Assembly: GCF_009689585.1 (NCBI RefSeq)
Contig: NZ_AP018694.1
Location: 2,371,001 to 2,435,000 of the forward strand
Source: Aquipluma nitroreducens
GTDB taxonomy: Bacteria; Bacteroidota; Bacteroidia; Bacteroidales; Prolixibacteraceae
Length of the DNA stretch: 64,000 nucleotides
Direction of reading: 5' to 3'
The notes beneath the pieces are model-generated. The model was not told the origin of the DNA. It saw only the letters and a program-made list of their open reading frames with translations, and searched no databases. Position numbers and translations under genes: made by a program. Position 1 is the stretch's first letter; each line of letters opens with the position of its first letter. Below, one piece after another: positions 26,302-36,881 of the stretch.

Positions 26302-27054
26302 ATGTCGCAATTAGGAATTATACTTCAAGCCCGAACCGGATCTACCCGAATGCCTGAAAAGGTTATTCTGCCCTTTTTTCAGGAGCAATCTATTCTGGAT
26401 TTGCTGCTCGAAAAGGTGAAAAAATTAGGTGTTCCGTTTGTGTTGGCAACCACCGATAATCCAACAGATGATCGGATTTGTGCCCTGGCCGTCAGACATG
26501 AGGTTCCGGTTTATAGAGGTTCTGAAAATGATGTGCTCGATCGTTTTATTCAAGCCGCAAAGTCGTTCGGTTTCAGTAAAATCATTCGCGTTTGCGCCGA
26601 CAATCCATTTTTAGATTTAGCCGGAATGCAAACTCTGGTAACCGAGTTCAGCGATTCGGATGCCGATTACCTGAGCTTTCAATTGGCCGGAAATAAACCT
26701 TCCATTCTCACACATTTTGGATTTTGGGCTGAAGCGGTTCGCCTTGTTGCGCTTGAAAAAGCACAGAAACTGACTTCAGAAAAGTTGTACCACGAACATG
26801 TAACCAATTACATTTACGGTAACCCCGATCTGTTCAATGTTCGGTTTATTAAAACTGATCCTCTGGTCTTTTCGCGTACCGATATCCGCATGACACTGGA
26901 TACCCCGGAAGATTTTGAAATTCAGCAAGAAATATTTGCGACTATCAGCAAGGAAAATCCTAATTTTGGCATCCCTGAAAGTATCAGTTGGCTCGACCAA
27001 CATCCGGAAATCCTGGAACTGATGAAAAAGGAAATCGTGAAAAATCAGAAATAA
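26302..27054 (+). CDS. SpsF-like nucleotidyltransferase / cytidylyltransferase-family protein
   Basis: The 250-residue protein begins with LGIILQARTGSTRMPEKVI, the nucleotide-binding signature of SpsF and acylneuraminate cytidylyltransferases. RVCADNPFLD (about 98-107) and DTPEDFEIQ (about 204-212) follow. Such proteins activate acidic nine-carbon or related sugars as CMP derivatives, or act in spore-coat-like glycan synthesis. It is directly followed by an NeuB-like synthase and a KdsC-like phosphatase, which supports a nonulosonic-acid role. Confidence 0.82.
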   Translation: MSQLGIILQARTGSTRMPEKVILPFFQEQSILDLLLEKVKKLGVPFVLATTDNPTDDRICALAVRHEVPVYRGSENDVLDRFIQAAKSFGFSKIIRVCADNPFLDLAGMQTLVTEFSDSDADYLSFQLAGNKPSILTHFGFWAEAVRLVALEKAQKLTSEKLYHEHVTNYIYGNPDLFNVRFIKTDPLVFSRTDIRMTLDTPEDFEIQQEIFATISKENPNFGIPESISWLDQHPEILELMKKEIVKNQK

Positions 27055-27062
27055 AATTGAAA

Positions 27063-28621
<1,559 letters not shown>

Positions 28622-28671
28622 TTGGAATTTTACCAGTTCGGAAGGATAGCGCCTGTATCAAGAGAATTTAA

Positions 28672-30819
28672 CTAGTGTTTCAGAGTTGTCGGAAGGGTAA
28701 ATGAAACGACAGTACCTTTACCCTTTTGGCTATCAATTGTGATTGTTCCGTTATTTTTCTCAATGAAATCTTTAACAAGGATTAATCCTAATCCCGTACT
28801 CAATTCATTTTCGGTACCGGGAGTATGAAGCGTATTGGTTATATCAAAGATCTTTACGAGTGAAGATTTTTCAATTCCAACTCCATTATCTGTAATACTT
28901 ACAGTTGCTTTATTCAGGTTAGTAATTTCGCTCTTGATAATTACAGAACCTCCTCGATGTGTGAACTTTATGGCATTGCTTAGGAGATTTCGTACGATAG
29001 TTTGAATCATGTTGAGGTCGGCCTTCACAAAAATTTCATCGTTTAATTCAAAACTGACATTAATCTGTTTGTTATCAGCAGATTGAATTAGCCCTTTTGT
29101 AGAATTCTGAATAACATCGGTGAGTTTTAACTCACTCGGATTGAATTCAATTTTGTTTAATTGCGATTGACCCCAAATAAGAAGATTTTCAAGCAATACA
29201 CTTACATTTTCAGCAGATTTATGTAGCGATGATAATATCTTTTTTAATTCGTTTGGACTTAGTTCATTAAATGTATCGTTAAGATGTCCCAGAAAAGCGG
29301 CAAGATTGACGGTTGGTCCGCGCAAATCGTGTGCAATGATTGCAAAGAATTTGTCTTTCGCAGCGTTAGTCTCTTTTAGTTCGAGATTTTTATGTCTCAT
29401 TTTAGTGTAAAACCAATAAATCAAAATTGAGATTAAGATTGCAATAAAGATTCCTATGATCATGATTAATTGAGAAGTTCTATGCTGCTTGATTATGAGT
29501 GAGTTAATTTCGTTTTGTTTTTCCAATTCTAAAATCAGCCCATTTTTTTTATCAATCTCATAAATAGCCTGCAACTGTTCCATTTTTATATCAGCATCAC
29601 CCGAAAGAAGAGAATCTTGAATTTCGATTTGTTTCTTCTGACAATTGACAGCATTTTCAAGATCATTCATCTTTAAATAGACCTTGGTCAACTTTGAATA
29701 TATGTTTAATTGTATGCTTTTTTGGTTGTTCGATTTTGCTAGATTTAATGCTAACTGCAATTTGTTAAACCCATCCTCTTTTTGTCCTTGTTCAATGAGG
29801 CTTAATCCGAGGTACTCATAAACCGAAGGAAGACCAAGAAAGTCATCGACTTCTTTCTTTATCTTAAACGATTCATTCAAATGAGTTTCGGCCAGTTTAT
29901 ATTCTCCAACGGCATAGTCAATCATCCCCAGATTTTTATAGGCGTTTGACAGACCGTATTTTTCTTTACTGGCGCTGTACGTTTTTAAAGTAAAATCAAT
30001 GTCTTTGTATGCTTCTTTGAAATTTCCTGCCTCCAGATTGAGAAGACCAATCTGAGAATAACATATCGCAACGCCACTTTGGTTTCCGTCAATAGTTGCC
30101 ATTTGGGAGTATATTTCCAAAGCTTCCCGAAAATACTCTAAAGCTTTTTGAGACAGTTTTAAGTCAGCGTATATTCGACCCAATAAATAGGCTGCCCACG
30201 CCTTTCCCTCTGTGAAACCTGCTTTTTCATAATTGAGCTTCGAGTTAATAATGTATTCTATTGATCTGTCATATAATCCATTAACTCTAAATATGGTTCC
30301 CATCATCGAGTAAGATGAACCCATAACTTTAAAATTGTTTGATAGGCGACAAGACTGGATAGAGGCATTAAAATTTTCGAGTGCGATTATATCCTCATTG
30401 AGGCTGTGCTTAATTACTCCTTTACGGAATAGAATTTCTCCTTTGTACCAATTATCGTGAATAGCTTCTGAGATGGTAAGTGATGTATCAAGATAAGCCA
30501 AAGAAATATCCTTTAGCTCCAACGCCTGATTTATTCTCCCCAATGTAAAATAGGCCTGCATTTCCAGGCTTTTGTGGTTTGCTGTTTTGGCAGCTAACAG
30601 GGCAGAATTTGCCAGATTCTTCGATTCATGGCTGTCGTTACCGACAATTAAAAGTGAGAGTTTAAGTTGGGCGGAGATTCTATCTAATCCTTTAGTGTTG
30701 TTTATCGCTTTGCGAAGGCTGTCAATTTGAGTAAGGTTAAATTTTTCCTCAGAGATGGCTGAGTATGTAATTGCAATAGTCAATAAAAACAGAGTAGACC
30801 AGAGAATCTTTTTATTCAT
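28672..30819 (-). CDS. TPR-containing sensor histidine kinase
   Basis: The 715-residue protein has an N-terminal signal or anchor segment (about 5-22), roughly eight tetratricopeptide repeats (40-400), a membrane segment (about 445-468) and a cytoplasmic kinase. The H-box is FFAIIAHDLRGP with His497, the N-box is RNLLSNAIKFT, and the G boxes are ITDNGVGI and GLGLILVKDF. Such kinases are common in Bacteroidota and sense through the periplasmic TPR domain. No receiver or DNA-binding partner is adjacent, so this is an orphan kinase. It is convergent with the KdsC-like gene. Confidence 0.92.
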   Translation of the reverse strand: MNKKILWSTLFLLTIAITYSAISEEKFNLTQIDSLRKAINNTKGLDRISAQLKLSLLIVGNDSHESKNLANSALLAAKTANHKSLEMQAYFTLGRINQALELKDISLAYLDTSLTISEAIHDNWYKGEILFRKGVIKHSLNEDIIALENFNASIQSCRLSNNFKVMGSSYSMMGTIFRVNGLYDRSIEYIINSKLNYEKAGFTEGKAWAAYLLGRIYADLKLSQKALEYFREALEIYSQMATIDGNQSGVAICYSQIGLLNLEAGNFKEAYKDIDFTLKTYSASKEKYGLSNAYKNLGMIDYAVGEYKLAETHLNESFKIKKEVDDFLGLPSVYEYLGLSLIEQGQKEDGFNKLQLALNLAKSNNQKSIQLNIYSKLTKVYLKMNDLENAVNCQKKQIEIQDSLLSGDADIKMEQLQAIYEIDKKNGLILELEKQNEINSLIIKQHRTSQLIMIIGIFIAILISILIYWFYTKMRHKNLELKETNAAKDKFFAIIAHDLRGPTVNLAAFLGHLNDTFNELSPNELKKILSSLHKSAENVSVLLENLLIWGQSQLNKIEFNPSELKLTDVIQNSTKGLIQSADNKQINVSFELNDEIFVKADLNMIQTIVRNLLSNAIKFTHRGGSVIIKSEITNLNKATVSITDNGVGIEKSSLVKIFDITNTLHTPGTENELSTGLGLILVKDFIEKNNGTITIDSQKGKGTVVSFTLPTTLKH

Positions 30820-31160
30820 CTTTTTATTTTACTTAAGAATCAAAAACTGAAGCAAGCAAATGTAGTTGTTCTAACCTGCTTCAATTTGAACCCATAAAGG
30901 TTTAAAAAAAATAATCATTTTCAGGATGAAAAATACAAAGAAAAATTGGATAGCCAATGCCAGGTTATTGTAGCATTTTTATAAGTATTAACATCTTTAT
31001 GGATCCTGGACTAAACTCCTTTGCGATGCTTACGTCAAAATAATTCATTATTGGAATCAGGGTAATAGAATCCCTTGGTTAGAAACATTGTACCACGACA
31101 TATGTAATTGATAATATAGTACTTTGACCATGAGATGCAAGTATTATTGATAGTAGTCTT
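30820..31160. other. Intergenic DNA left of the element array
   Basis: AT-rich DNA upstream of the kinase gene with no coding signal. A weak hairpin (TGAAGCA / TGCTTCA, about 30849-30883) is present. It is the last chromosomal stretch before the decayed attachment site. Confidence 0.4.
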
Positions 31161-31248
31161 AAATGAAAAAAGAGTCACACTTATGTGTAACTCTTTGATT
31201 ATTAAGTTTGACTAACTGAGCTTAAGTCAGTTACTTTCTGATTATGAT
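31161..31248 (-). pseudogene. Decayed attachment site: tRNA-Met 3' half plus terminator relic
   Basis: Read on the minus strand, 31204-31248 matches about 33 of 45 positions of the tRNA-Met 3' half found intact at 36647-36689 and 60196-60238. It is followed, in the same order and spacing, by a hairpin (AAAGAGTCACAC / GTGTAACTCTTT, 31169-31196) and a T-run. The order terminator-tRNA end is identical in all three copies. It is best read as the oldest, mutated joint of a tandem array of integrated elements. Confidence 0.7.
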
Positions 31249-31324
31249 CATGTTGAGCTGTAAATTATTTTTTAATTTTATAAACATCTGATAATCAATG
31301 ATCTATTTTTTACTTTTTTGAAAT

Positions 31325-31364
31325 ATTACATTGGATTATCATGATCTATCACAAAACCTAGCTC
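31325..31364. repeat. Left-end repeat of element A, shared with element C
   Basis: A 40-bp segment that matches 60321-60360 at 38 positions. Both copies lie 76-82 bp to the right of a tRNA-Met 3' relic, so elements A and C share the same end sequence. Element B does not have it. Confidence 0.8.
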
Positions 31365-31387
31365 AGTTTTTGGGAATAAATAAAAAG

Positions 31388-32296
31388 CTATTCTAAGCGC
31401 TTGTTATCCATATAAACTCCTTCCCATTTGATCTTTCCGTTGTTATCAAAGCCATGCGATAGCATGACCGGGATATTGGACTTTTTCTTGCCATCCATAG
31501 TTGTAACAGACAATACCCACCAGGAATAAACAACGTAGTATTCTTTTTCATAGGCTACACAGACCGGCTCTCCCGATTCAACTAATTCAATTGTATTGTA
31601 TGTTGCAAAGGTCTTTTGATCATCGGCTTTTTTTGTCTTCAGATCAATTGATTCACCATCTTTAAGTGAAAGACTTCCAAAAACGGCATCAGGGGTATAA
31701 AAACTTAACCAGGTTTCAATATCCTTTGCTGCCCATGCGTTCACAGCTTTTCGGGTGACATTGATGTATGGGTGGTACTTGTAAATGACCCCACTTTCAA
31801 TTGTTTTCTGGCTCTTTTCTATTTGCTCAAAAATGTTATCACTGAAGTATTGATTCGCAACAGCTATCTTCCCGTCTTTATTGAAGCGATATAAATCATG
31901 AACATGAATTTTAACTTTTATTCCAGTAGCCTTATGTGTTCCTGTCCATAGTAACCAATCCTGGACCCAAAGACCTCCATTTTTATAATCAATAGCGTCA
32001 GGAAAAGCAGGTTTATCGTCTTGAATTATAAAATTGTCAAATCCGTTCCACCAATCAACAAAACCGCTCATATATTTTTGGGGCTTTTTTTCGTATTCTC
32101 CATTTGAACCCACCCAAATTGTATCAGCGAAAAAACTTACAAATGCTTCTTTGTCTCCTTTGACAAATGCTGCCCACATTGCTTTTGTCTTATTAATGGC
32201 TTCATGTTCTGAATAAACAATGCCATTCTCTTTTTGAGCATTAACCGTCAAAAATGTGGTTAATACAAGTACTAACACGAAACCTATCTTTTTCAT
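31388..32296 (-). CDS. Secreted protein with two NTF2/SnoaL-like domains
   Basis: The 302-residue protein starts with a signal peptide (MKKIGFVLVLVLTTFLTVNAQ). Two NTF2-like repeats follow: one at about 28-160 (AMWAAFVKGDKEAFVSFFADTIWVG) and one at about 180-300 (AWAAKDIETWLSFYTPDAVFG). The cone-shaped fold binds small ligands, but no catalytic residues can be named. It is the only intact non-transposon gene in element A, between the decayed attachment site and the IS21 element. A smaller secreted NTF2-like protein is part of the element B cargo at 48610. Confidence 0.8.
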   Translation of the reverse strand: MKKIGFVLVLVLTTFLTVNAQKENGIVYSEHEAINKTKAMWAAFVKGDKEAFVSFFADTIWVGSNGEYEKKPQKYMSGFVDWWNGFDNFIIQDDKPAFPDAIDYKNGGLWVQDWLLWTGTHKATGIKVKIHVHDLYRFNKDGKIAVANQYFSDNIFEQIEKSQKTIESGVIYKYHPYINVTRKAVNAWAAKDIETWLSFYTPDAVFGSLSLKDGESIDLKTKKADDQKTFATYNTIELVESGEPVCVAYEKEYYVVYSWWVLSVTTMDGKKKSNIPVMLSHGFDNNGKIKWEGVYMDNKRLE

Positions 32297-32631
32297 ACCT
32301 ATTGAGTTTTAGTTGTTAAATTATCTTTGATTTTTAATCTCGAATTATTGCATAGTGTTTAAACTCATTGAATAAATCTCAAGAGTCAACCATTAGAAAA
32401 TCAATGGAGGAGAATGATCAAAAGCAAGAAAAATAATAGTGGCAAGATGTACCCAAATCTGATTTTTCATGATTCGGATTTGAGATATTTATCAAACACT
32501 TGATAATGGCATTTAACAGATTAAAATATCAATCAAATGTCCAGATAGAGTGATATAGAGTTGATTTTCATATAAATATACGAAAATTGGAAGACATTAA
32601 TATTTAAAATTTCGAAGAAAATTTCAAAATA
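32297..32631. other. AT-rich intergenic DNA left of IS21
   Basis: No gene or clear signal was found. It contains the upstream region of the NTF2-like gene and ends at the IS21 left terminus. Confidence 0.4.
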
Positions 32632-32777
32632 TGTAAAAGTGGATTTGCCGGTTAAATTGACCAGTCCGCGCCGTTTTATATTGACCACCTTTCGCCGGAG
32701 TAAATTGACCACCTATTTTCAATATTGAGAACGATCATTTCCTTGTTTTGATTAGAGTTATACAAAATTAGATTTAT

Positions 32778-33557
32778 TTATTCTGATTCAACAGTTTCTA
32801 CGATTTTGTTTCGTTGTCTTCTTCGTATTGATTCTCCTACAAGTTCCATTCGATGAGCATCATGAACAATGCGGTCAAGTATTGCATCCGCTATTGTTTG
32901 TTCTCCGATAACCTCATACCATTGTGCCACTGGCAACTGAGAGGTTATAATGGTTGAACGGTTTCCGTGACGATCTTCCACGATTTCCATAAGTACCGAC
33001 CTGTTTGATGCATCAAGCGGCTGCAAGCCAAAATCGTCCAGAATCAAAAGATCCTGTCTTTCTATCTTTGCAACTTCTCTGATGTACGAACCATCTGCTT
33101 TGGCCATTTTTAATCTTGTAAACAGCTTTGTAGTGTTGGCATAAAGTACTTTGAACCCAAGGGTACAGGCTTGATTTCCGATAGCAGAAGCAATGAAGCT
33201 CTTGCCTATTCCGGTACTCCCGGTGATCAGAAGATTCTCTTTTCTTCCGATAAAAGTACACTCAGCCATACGCATGAACTGATTTTTGTCCAGGTTGCGA
33301 TCTATATCAAAGTGCAACTGCTCAATGTTGGCTTTATAACGGAACTTTGCATTGCGCATTTGCCTCTCTATGCGGCGATTGTTACGATCATCCCATTCGG
33401 CATCAATAAGCATCGATACCATTTCATCGCCTGTCATTTGAATCATGCTGCCATTCTCGATGCTTGTTCTAAAGGCACGAACCATACCGAAGAACTTCAT
33501 CTGTCTCATTTTTTGAAGCGTTTGCTCATTCATTTTATTCGATTTAAGGTTAAACAA
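32778..33557 (-). CDS. istB: IS21 helper ATPase
   Basis: The 259-residue protein is the AAA+ IstB helper, with a Walker A ITGSTGIGKSFIASAIG (about 110-126), a Walker B LLILDDFGLQ, and the IstB-typical LLIDAEWDDRNNRRIERQMRNAKF region. It assists IstA in target choice and strand transfer. The start may be the inner Met at 33533, since the first eight codons look like leader sequence. It follows istA after a 42-bp gap. Confidence 0.95.
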   Translation of the reverse strand: MFNLKSNKMNEQTLQKMRQMKFFGMVRAFRTSIENGSMIQMTGDEMVSMLIDAEWDDRNNRRIERQMRNAKFRYKANIEQLHFDIDRNLDKNQFMRMAECTFIGRKENLLITGSTGIGKSFIASAIGNQACTLGFKVLYANTTKLFTRLKMAKADGSYIREVAKIERQDLLILDDFGLQPLDASNRSVLMEIVEDRHGNRSTIITSQLPVAQWYEVIGEQTIADAILDRIVHDAHRMELVGESIRRRQRNKIVETVESE

Positions 33558-33599
33558 TACCCGGAGGGGTAGCCGTTACAGCTTTCCTCCGGGGAGATA

Positions 33600-35192
33600 T
33601 TACCGGTAATAGTTTTTACCACGTATGTTCAGGTGAGGGGGCATTGACTGATCAACATGCTGCTGATCATCAACGTTTCGGTCAAGTCCTTTTTCAAGGA
33701 TTACCCGGATGGTCTGATAGCTGTAATCGCCATATTGAAGTGCACGCAGACAAGCATTGTTAAGCCGCTCTTTTCCGGCACGTACCGAAAAACTTAAAAC
33801 TCCCTGGCAGGATCGATAGGTCTGCTCCGGATGCTGCCGGGCATTTAGCAACTGGATAATATATTCTTTTGTTTGAGGGCCTACCTCTGCGGCTCGTTCG
33901 ATAAATTTATCGGGGTTCCAGTCGCTCATGAAGCGGTGCTGCGAGGCCAGATGATCTGTTATTGTTGTGTGTCCAAAAAGGTGCCTGTTCCTTTTGTGCA
34001 CTGCAATTCGCTCGTAGCGGTGATAAATTTCAACCTCAGATTGGCTGTAAAGCAAGGTTACCTTCTTGCCGATAAAATGGTAAGGAACACTGTAATAATG
34101 CTTATCCTCGGCAAGGCAGACGTAATTGTTCTTCATCACAGAAGCGATATAGCGTCGCTTCAACTCATATCTCTTTTCAGGTAAAGGGTGCAAAAAGTGT
34201 CGTTCAGTATCTTCGAATAACTGTCGCCTGCTGAATGGCCTTCCTGTAAGCGGCCTGTTATTATGAGCTTCCAGTGCCTCCCTGATCGCGCTATTTAGCA
34301 GTTCAATGCAAGAATATACATTACCCTTTAAAATGCTGTAAATCGAACGGTAAATGATTTTGACGGCACCTTCTACCAACGCTTTGTGTTTGGGTTTATA
34401 CGGAGCTGCCGGTAAAGCCGCCATCGAATAATAGCTTACGAAGTCACGAAAAGCCTCATTAAGTGTTGGCTCATAACGATTACTCTTGATTACCGCCGAT
34501 TTTAAGTTATCCGTAACGATGGCATTAGGAACACCTCCGAAGTAATGTAATGCATTTTCGCAGGAGTTGATGAAGTCTTCCTTCTGTTGGGTATAACTGG
34601 CCTCTACGTAGGTCAACTGGCTTGCACCCAGTATGGCGACAAAAACCTCTACCTCTGTGATGTCTAATGTTTCCGGATCTAAAACCTTGAGTTTTTCGCC
34701 TGCATAATCAACATACATCTTCTCCCCGGCCTTATGCTCAATGTGCATAACCGGATTACGAACCTTCTTCCAGAGAAGATAATAATGCTTGAACTGTGAA
34801 AACCGATAGCCTGCAGGATGCTGTTCAAAATATTGCTCCCAAAGCTTCTCCTTGGTGTTTCCCCGGATCTTCAATGCTTTTTCCATGGTGGGGAAAAATG
34901 CTTCCAGAGATTGATAACGCAGATCATTCTCAATATGATTGCGTGGAACCATATCCAGAAACATCTGCTCAAGTTCAGTGTCACTCATCAGTTGAATCTC
35001 CTGGGGCGATTTGCCCGAAGCCAGGAACAACCTGATATACTTCTTAACACTATTGCGGGGAAGACCTGTCCGTTCCCCGATGGACTGTTTACTTACACCC
35101 TCGGTGTAAAGCCTGATAATGCTTCTTACCTTGCTCATAATGATTAGTTTATTTGACATTTTGATTATATTGAACAAAGCCAACTTAATCAT
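33600..35192 (-). CDS. istA: IS21 transposase
   Basis: The 530-residue protein has an N-terminal helix-turn-helix (IIRLYTEGVSKQSIGERTGLPRNSVKKYIR) and a DDE core starting at KMYVDYAGEKLKV and running through IVTDNLKSAV and HKALVEGAVKIIYRSI. A C-terminal beta domain and zinc-free tail follow. The real start is probably one of the inner methionines near 35159 or 35138. The reading frame is intact along its whole length. Confidence 0.95.
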   Translation of the reverse strand: MIKLALFNIIKMSNKLIIMSKVRSIIRLYTEGVSKQSIGERTGLPRNSVKKYIRLFLASGKSPQEIQLMSDTELEQMFLDMVPRNHIENDLRYQSLEAFFPTMEKALKIRGNTKEKLWEQYFEQHPAGYRFSQFKHYYLLWKKVRNPVMHIEHKAGEKMYVDYAGEKLKVLDPETLDITEVEVFVAILGASQLTYVEASYTQQKEDFINSCENALHYFGGVPNAIVTDNLKSAVIKSNRYEPTLNEAFRDFVSYYSMAALPAAPYKPKHKALVEGAVKIIYRSIYSILKGNVYSCIELLNSAIREALEAHNNRPLTGRPFSRRQLFEDTERHFLHPLPEKRYELKRRYIASVMKNNYVCLAEDKHYYSVPYHFIGKKVTLLYSQSEVEIYHRYERIAVHKRNRHLFGHTTITDHLASQHRFMSDWNPDKFIERAAEVGPQTKEYIIQLLNARQHPEQTYRSCQGVLSFSVRAGKERLNNACLRALQYGDYSYQTIRVILEKGLDRNVDDQQHVDQSMPPHLNIRGKNYYR

Positions 35193-35359
35193 AAATGCCC
35201 GCTAATCAACAAGGATAAATCGTTCTTAGAGGGTGGTCAATTTGCTCCGGCGCAACCCAACCATTTTGACCGGCGGAAGGTGGTCAATTTGTTCCGGCGA
35301 ACACTGGATATTTTATCCGGCGTGTCCACTTTACTGGGACTATTACTTTCTTGAAGCTT

Positions 35360-35548
35360 TTAAAATCGTTGTTCATTGTCATCTTGTATTAAAATCGTTC
35401 TTAATTCATTTATGTTACTGATTTTAAATACAAGGAATCTGAATACTTTCGATTGGGTATTTCCGGGTAGTAATTCGCATAACCGGAGCCAATCTTCTTT
35501 TTCTACTGGGGTCAAACGGATATCAACTCTCTCTGACTTTCGTTTCAT
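35360..35548 (-). CDS. Small ribbon-helix-helix-like protein
   Basis: A 62-residue protein opening with MKRKSERVDIRLTPVEKEDWLRLCE, which resembles the beta strand and first helix of MobC or ribbon-helix-helix DNA-binding proteins of Bacteroides plasmids. It lies 24 bp outside the IS21 end, in the decayed element A, and may be a leftover of a mobilization or regulatory operon. The family is not certain. Confidence 0.45.
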   Translation of the reverse strand: MKRKSERVDIRLTPVEKEDWLRLCELLPGNTQSKVFRFLVFKISNINELRTILIQDDNEQRF

Positions 35549-36606
35549 GGTTTCATTTTTATAATTCTGAACATTGGAGTAGCTGTAGCGCTAATCTATT
35601 TTATCGAAAAGATTATAGTAAATTAGAATCATTTTGTGTGGCATTGTATTGTAAATTGTACACCAAATAAGCATAGGTTTCCTTTGTTTACGCCTGAAGG
35701 TATTGTAAGTGGAATTTTGCTTCATCCGAACACAAAGTATTTTTCCCTCGCCGAAACTTTCAAGGGTAATACGAGCCGGATGGATTAATTATTTCTGGTA
35801 TCCGGCCCTTGCAAATTTCTTCGCTGGAGAAAGCCGGGTTGTTTATCGGATGGAAGCCAGAGATTTATTCAGCGATTAAAGTGGTGCAGTAGCGAAACCG
35901 CAAAATGAGGTTTTGGGCTTAAAGGTACTTGTAAAGGTAGATGCATGACTAACGATGTCTTGGTCGTTAAATTCAAATACCTCAAATTGGGGAGTTAGTC
36001 TAAGATTAGTCCACGTGTTTCTAAATGCCGACATTCAAACAGACTATTACCGATTCATACCTTTAAGGTAGTTGGTCCTATGTTGTATTGTCGATTGAGA
36101 CTTTTCCACCAACCTAAAAGCAAAGTGAAATACTGAATCGGTTTAGGGCGTGCGCACGTTCGATTTTGCTTGTAATCTTCTTACTTCTGCTATGTAGGGT
36201 ATTAGAAGGCACATATTACTGTCCGGGGGCTACTCTTTCTCTTTCGATTTTATAGGATATCGAAAACCTATAAAACCGTTTGGCCGTATCGCTTTGTAGT
36301 TAGGTGCTGATCTATTCTCACATAATACGAATTCTATAACAGGGAACACCAGGACTGTCCTAGAATTCGGTATTATATGGAATATCTCTTAGCTTGCTAT
36401 TATTATCTGCTCGATGGAGGTAACATCTGTTATTCTCATCATTTCTCTGGTTGCAAAAATCTGCACAAAGAATGTCGTTGACGTTCATTTTTATATTCTG
36501 AACCTTATTCTCCAATCGTAAATACGGTTGCTGAAGTACTATCTAATGCTAAGAAACGCTAGGTGAAAATATGAAATGTTGGTACTTTTGTTGGTAAGCC
36601 TAAATA
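35549..36606. other. Gene graveyard at the right end of element A
   Basis: About 1.05 kb without an open frame of useful length. Short plus-strand stretches still read like protein: one around 35686-35790 (with FTPEGIVSGILLHPNTKYF) and, after a frame change, one around 35795-35893 (with GLFIGWKPEIYSAIKVVQ). The rest shows only scattered stops. It is probably the remains of element genes; I cannot name them. Confidence 0.4.
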
Positions 36607-36609
36607 AAA

Positions 36610-36637
36610 AAGCAGCCACAACTTAATGTAACTGCTT
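36610..36637 (-). terminator. Terminator hairpin carried by the left joint of element B
   Basis: AAGCAG..ACA / TGT..CTGCTT with an A-run on the plus strand (a T-run on the minus strand). It lies 10 bp past the tRNA 3' end in the tRNA direction. The stem has two internal mismatches, unlike its perfect counterpart at 60153. Confidence 0.6.
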
Positions 36638-36646
36638 GATTTTGAA

Positions 36647-36689
36647 GTGGGCCCAACTGGGCTTGAACCAGTGACTCCCTGATTATGAG
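36647..36689 (-). repeat. attL of element B: 43-bp tRNA-Met 3' half
   Basis: The segment is identical over 43 bp to 60196-60238. On the minus strand it reads from the anticodon loop (CTCATAA, anticodon CAT) through the T-arm (ACTGGTTCAAGCCCAGT) to TGGGCCCAC, that is, the 3' half of an elongator tRNA-Met. No 5' half is present to its right. It is the target core used by the integrase gene that begins 193 bp away. Confidence 0.9.
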
Positions 36690-36810
36690 TATTAAGACTA
36701 CCGGTTTCTTTCATTTTCTTTTTATTTTATTTGCTGTTTAAATAGCTGGTATTTAGTTATATAACAGATTTTAATATTTTTTAAAATAGTATCTATTTTG
36801 AAATAATCGC

Positions 36811-36857
36811 TATATTTGTGTGCAAATTGTGTGCAAATATCCGTTTTGCACACATGA
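36811..36857 (+). promoter_or_regulatory. Integrase promoter overlapped by arm-type repeats
   Basis: TATATTTG (36811-36818) fits the -7 consensus TAnnTTTG, 64 bp before the integrase start. It runs into two direct copies of TGTGTGCAAA (36817-36839) and one inverted TTTGCACACA (about 36846-36855). The same double repeat occurs at 60123-60145 next to the other joint. This suggests integrase arm sites that also repress the integrase promoter. Confidence 0.6.
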
Positions 36858-36881
36858 AATAAGCATTTAAATATAGCGATA

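Larger units (their letters stand above)
32632..35336 (-). mobile_element. IS21 family insertion sequence
   Basis: A 2.7-kb element with istA and istB on the minus strand. The ends share GTAAA(A)GTGGA followed by GCCGG in opposite orientation. Inside each end lie several copies of a motif of the type GGTGGTCAATTTnnnCCGGCG (left: 32650-32720; right: 35228-35325), the multiple transposase-binding repeats usual in IS21. The exact outer bases are uncertain by a few positions, and I found no target duplication. Both genes are intact, so the copy may be active. Confidence 0.88.

Noticed and set aside
36647-36689. Functional tRNA-Met gene
   Set aside because: Only the part from anticodon loop to 3' end is present; no 5' half or D-arm can be found next to this copy or the copy at 60196.
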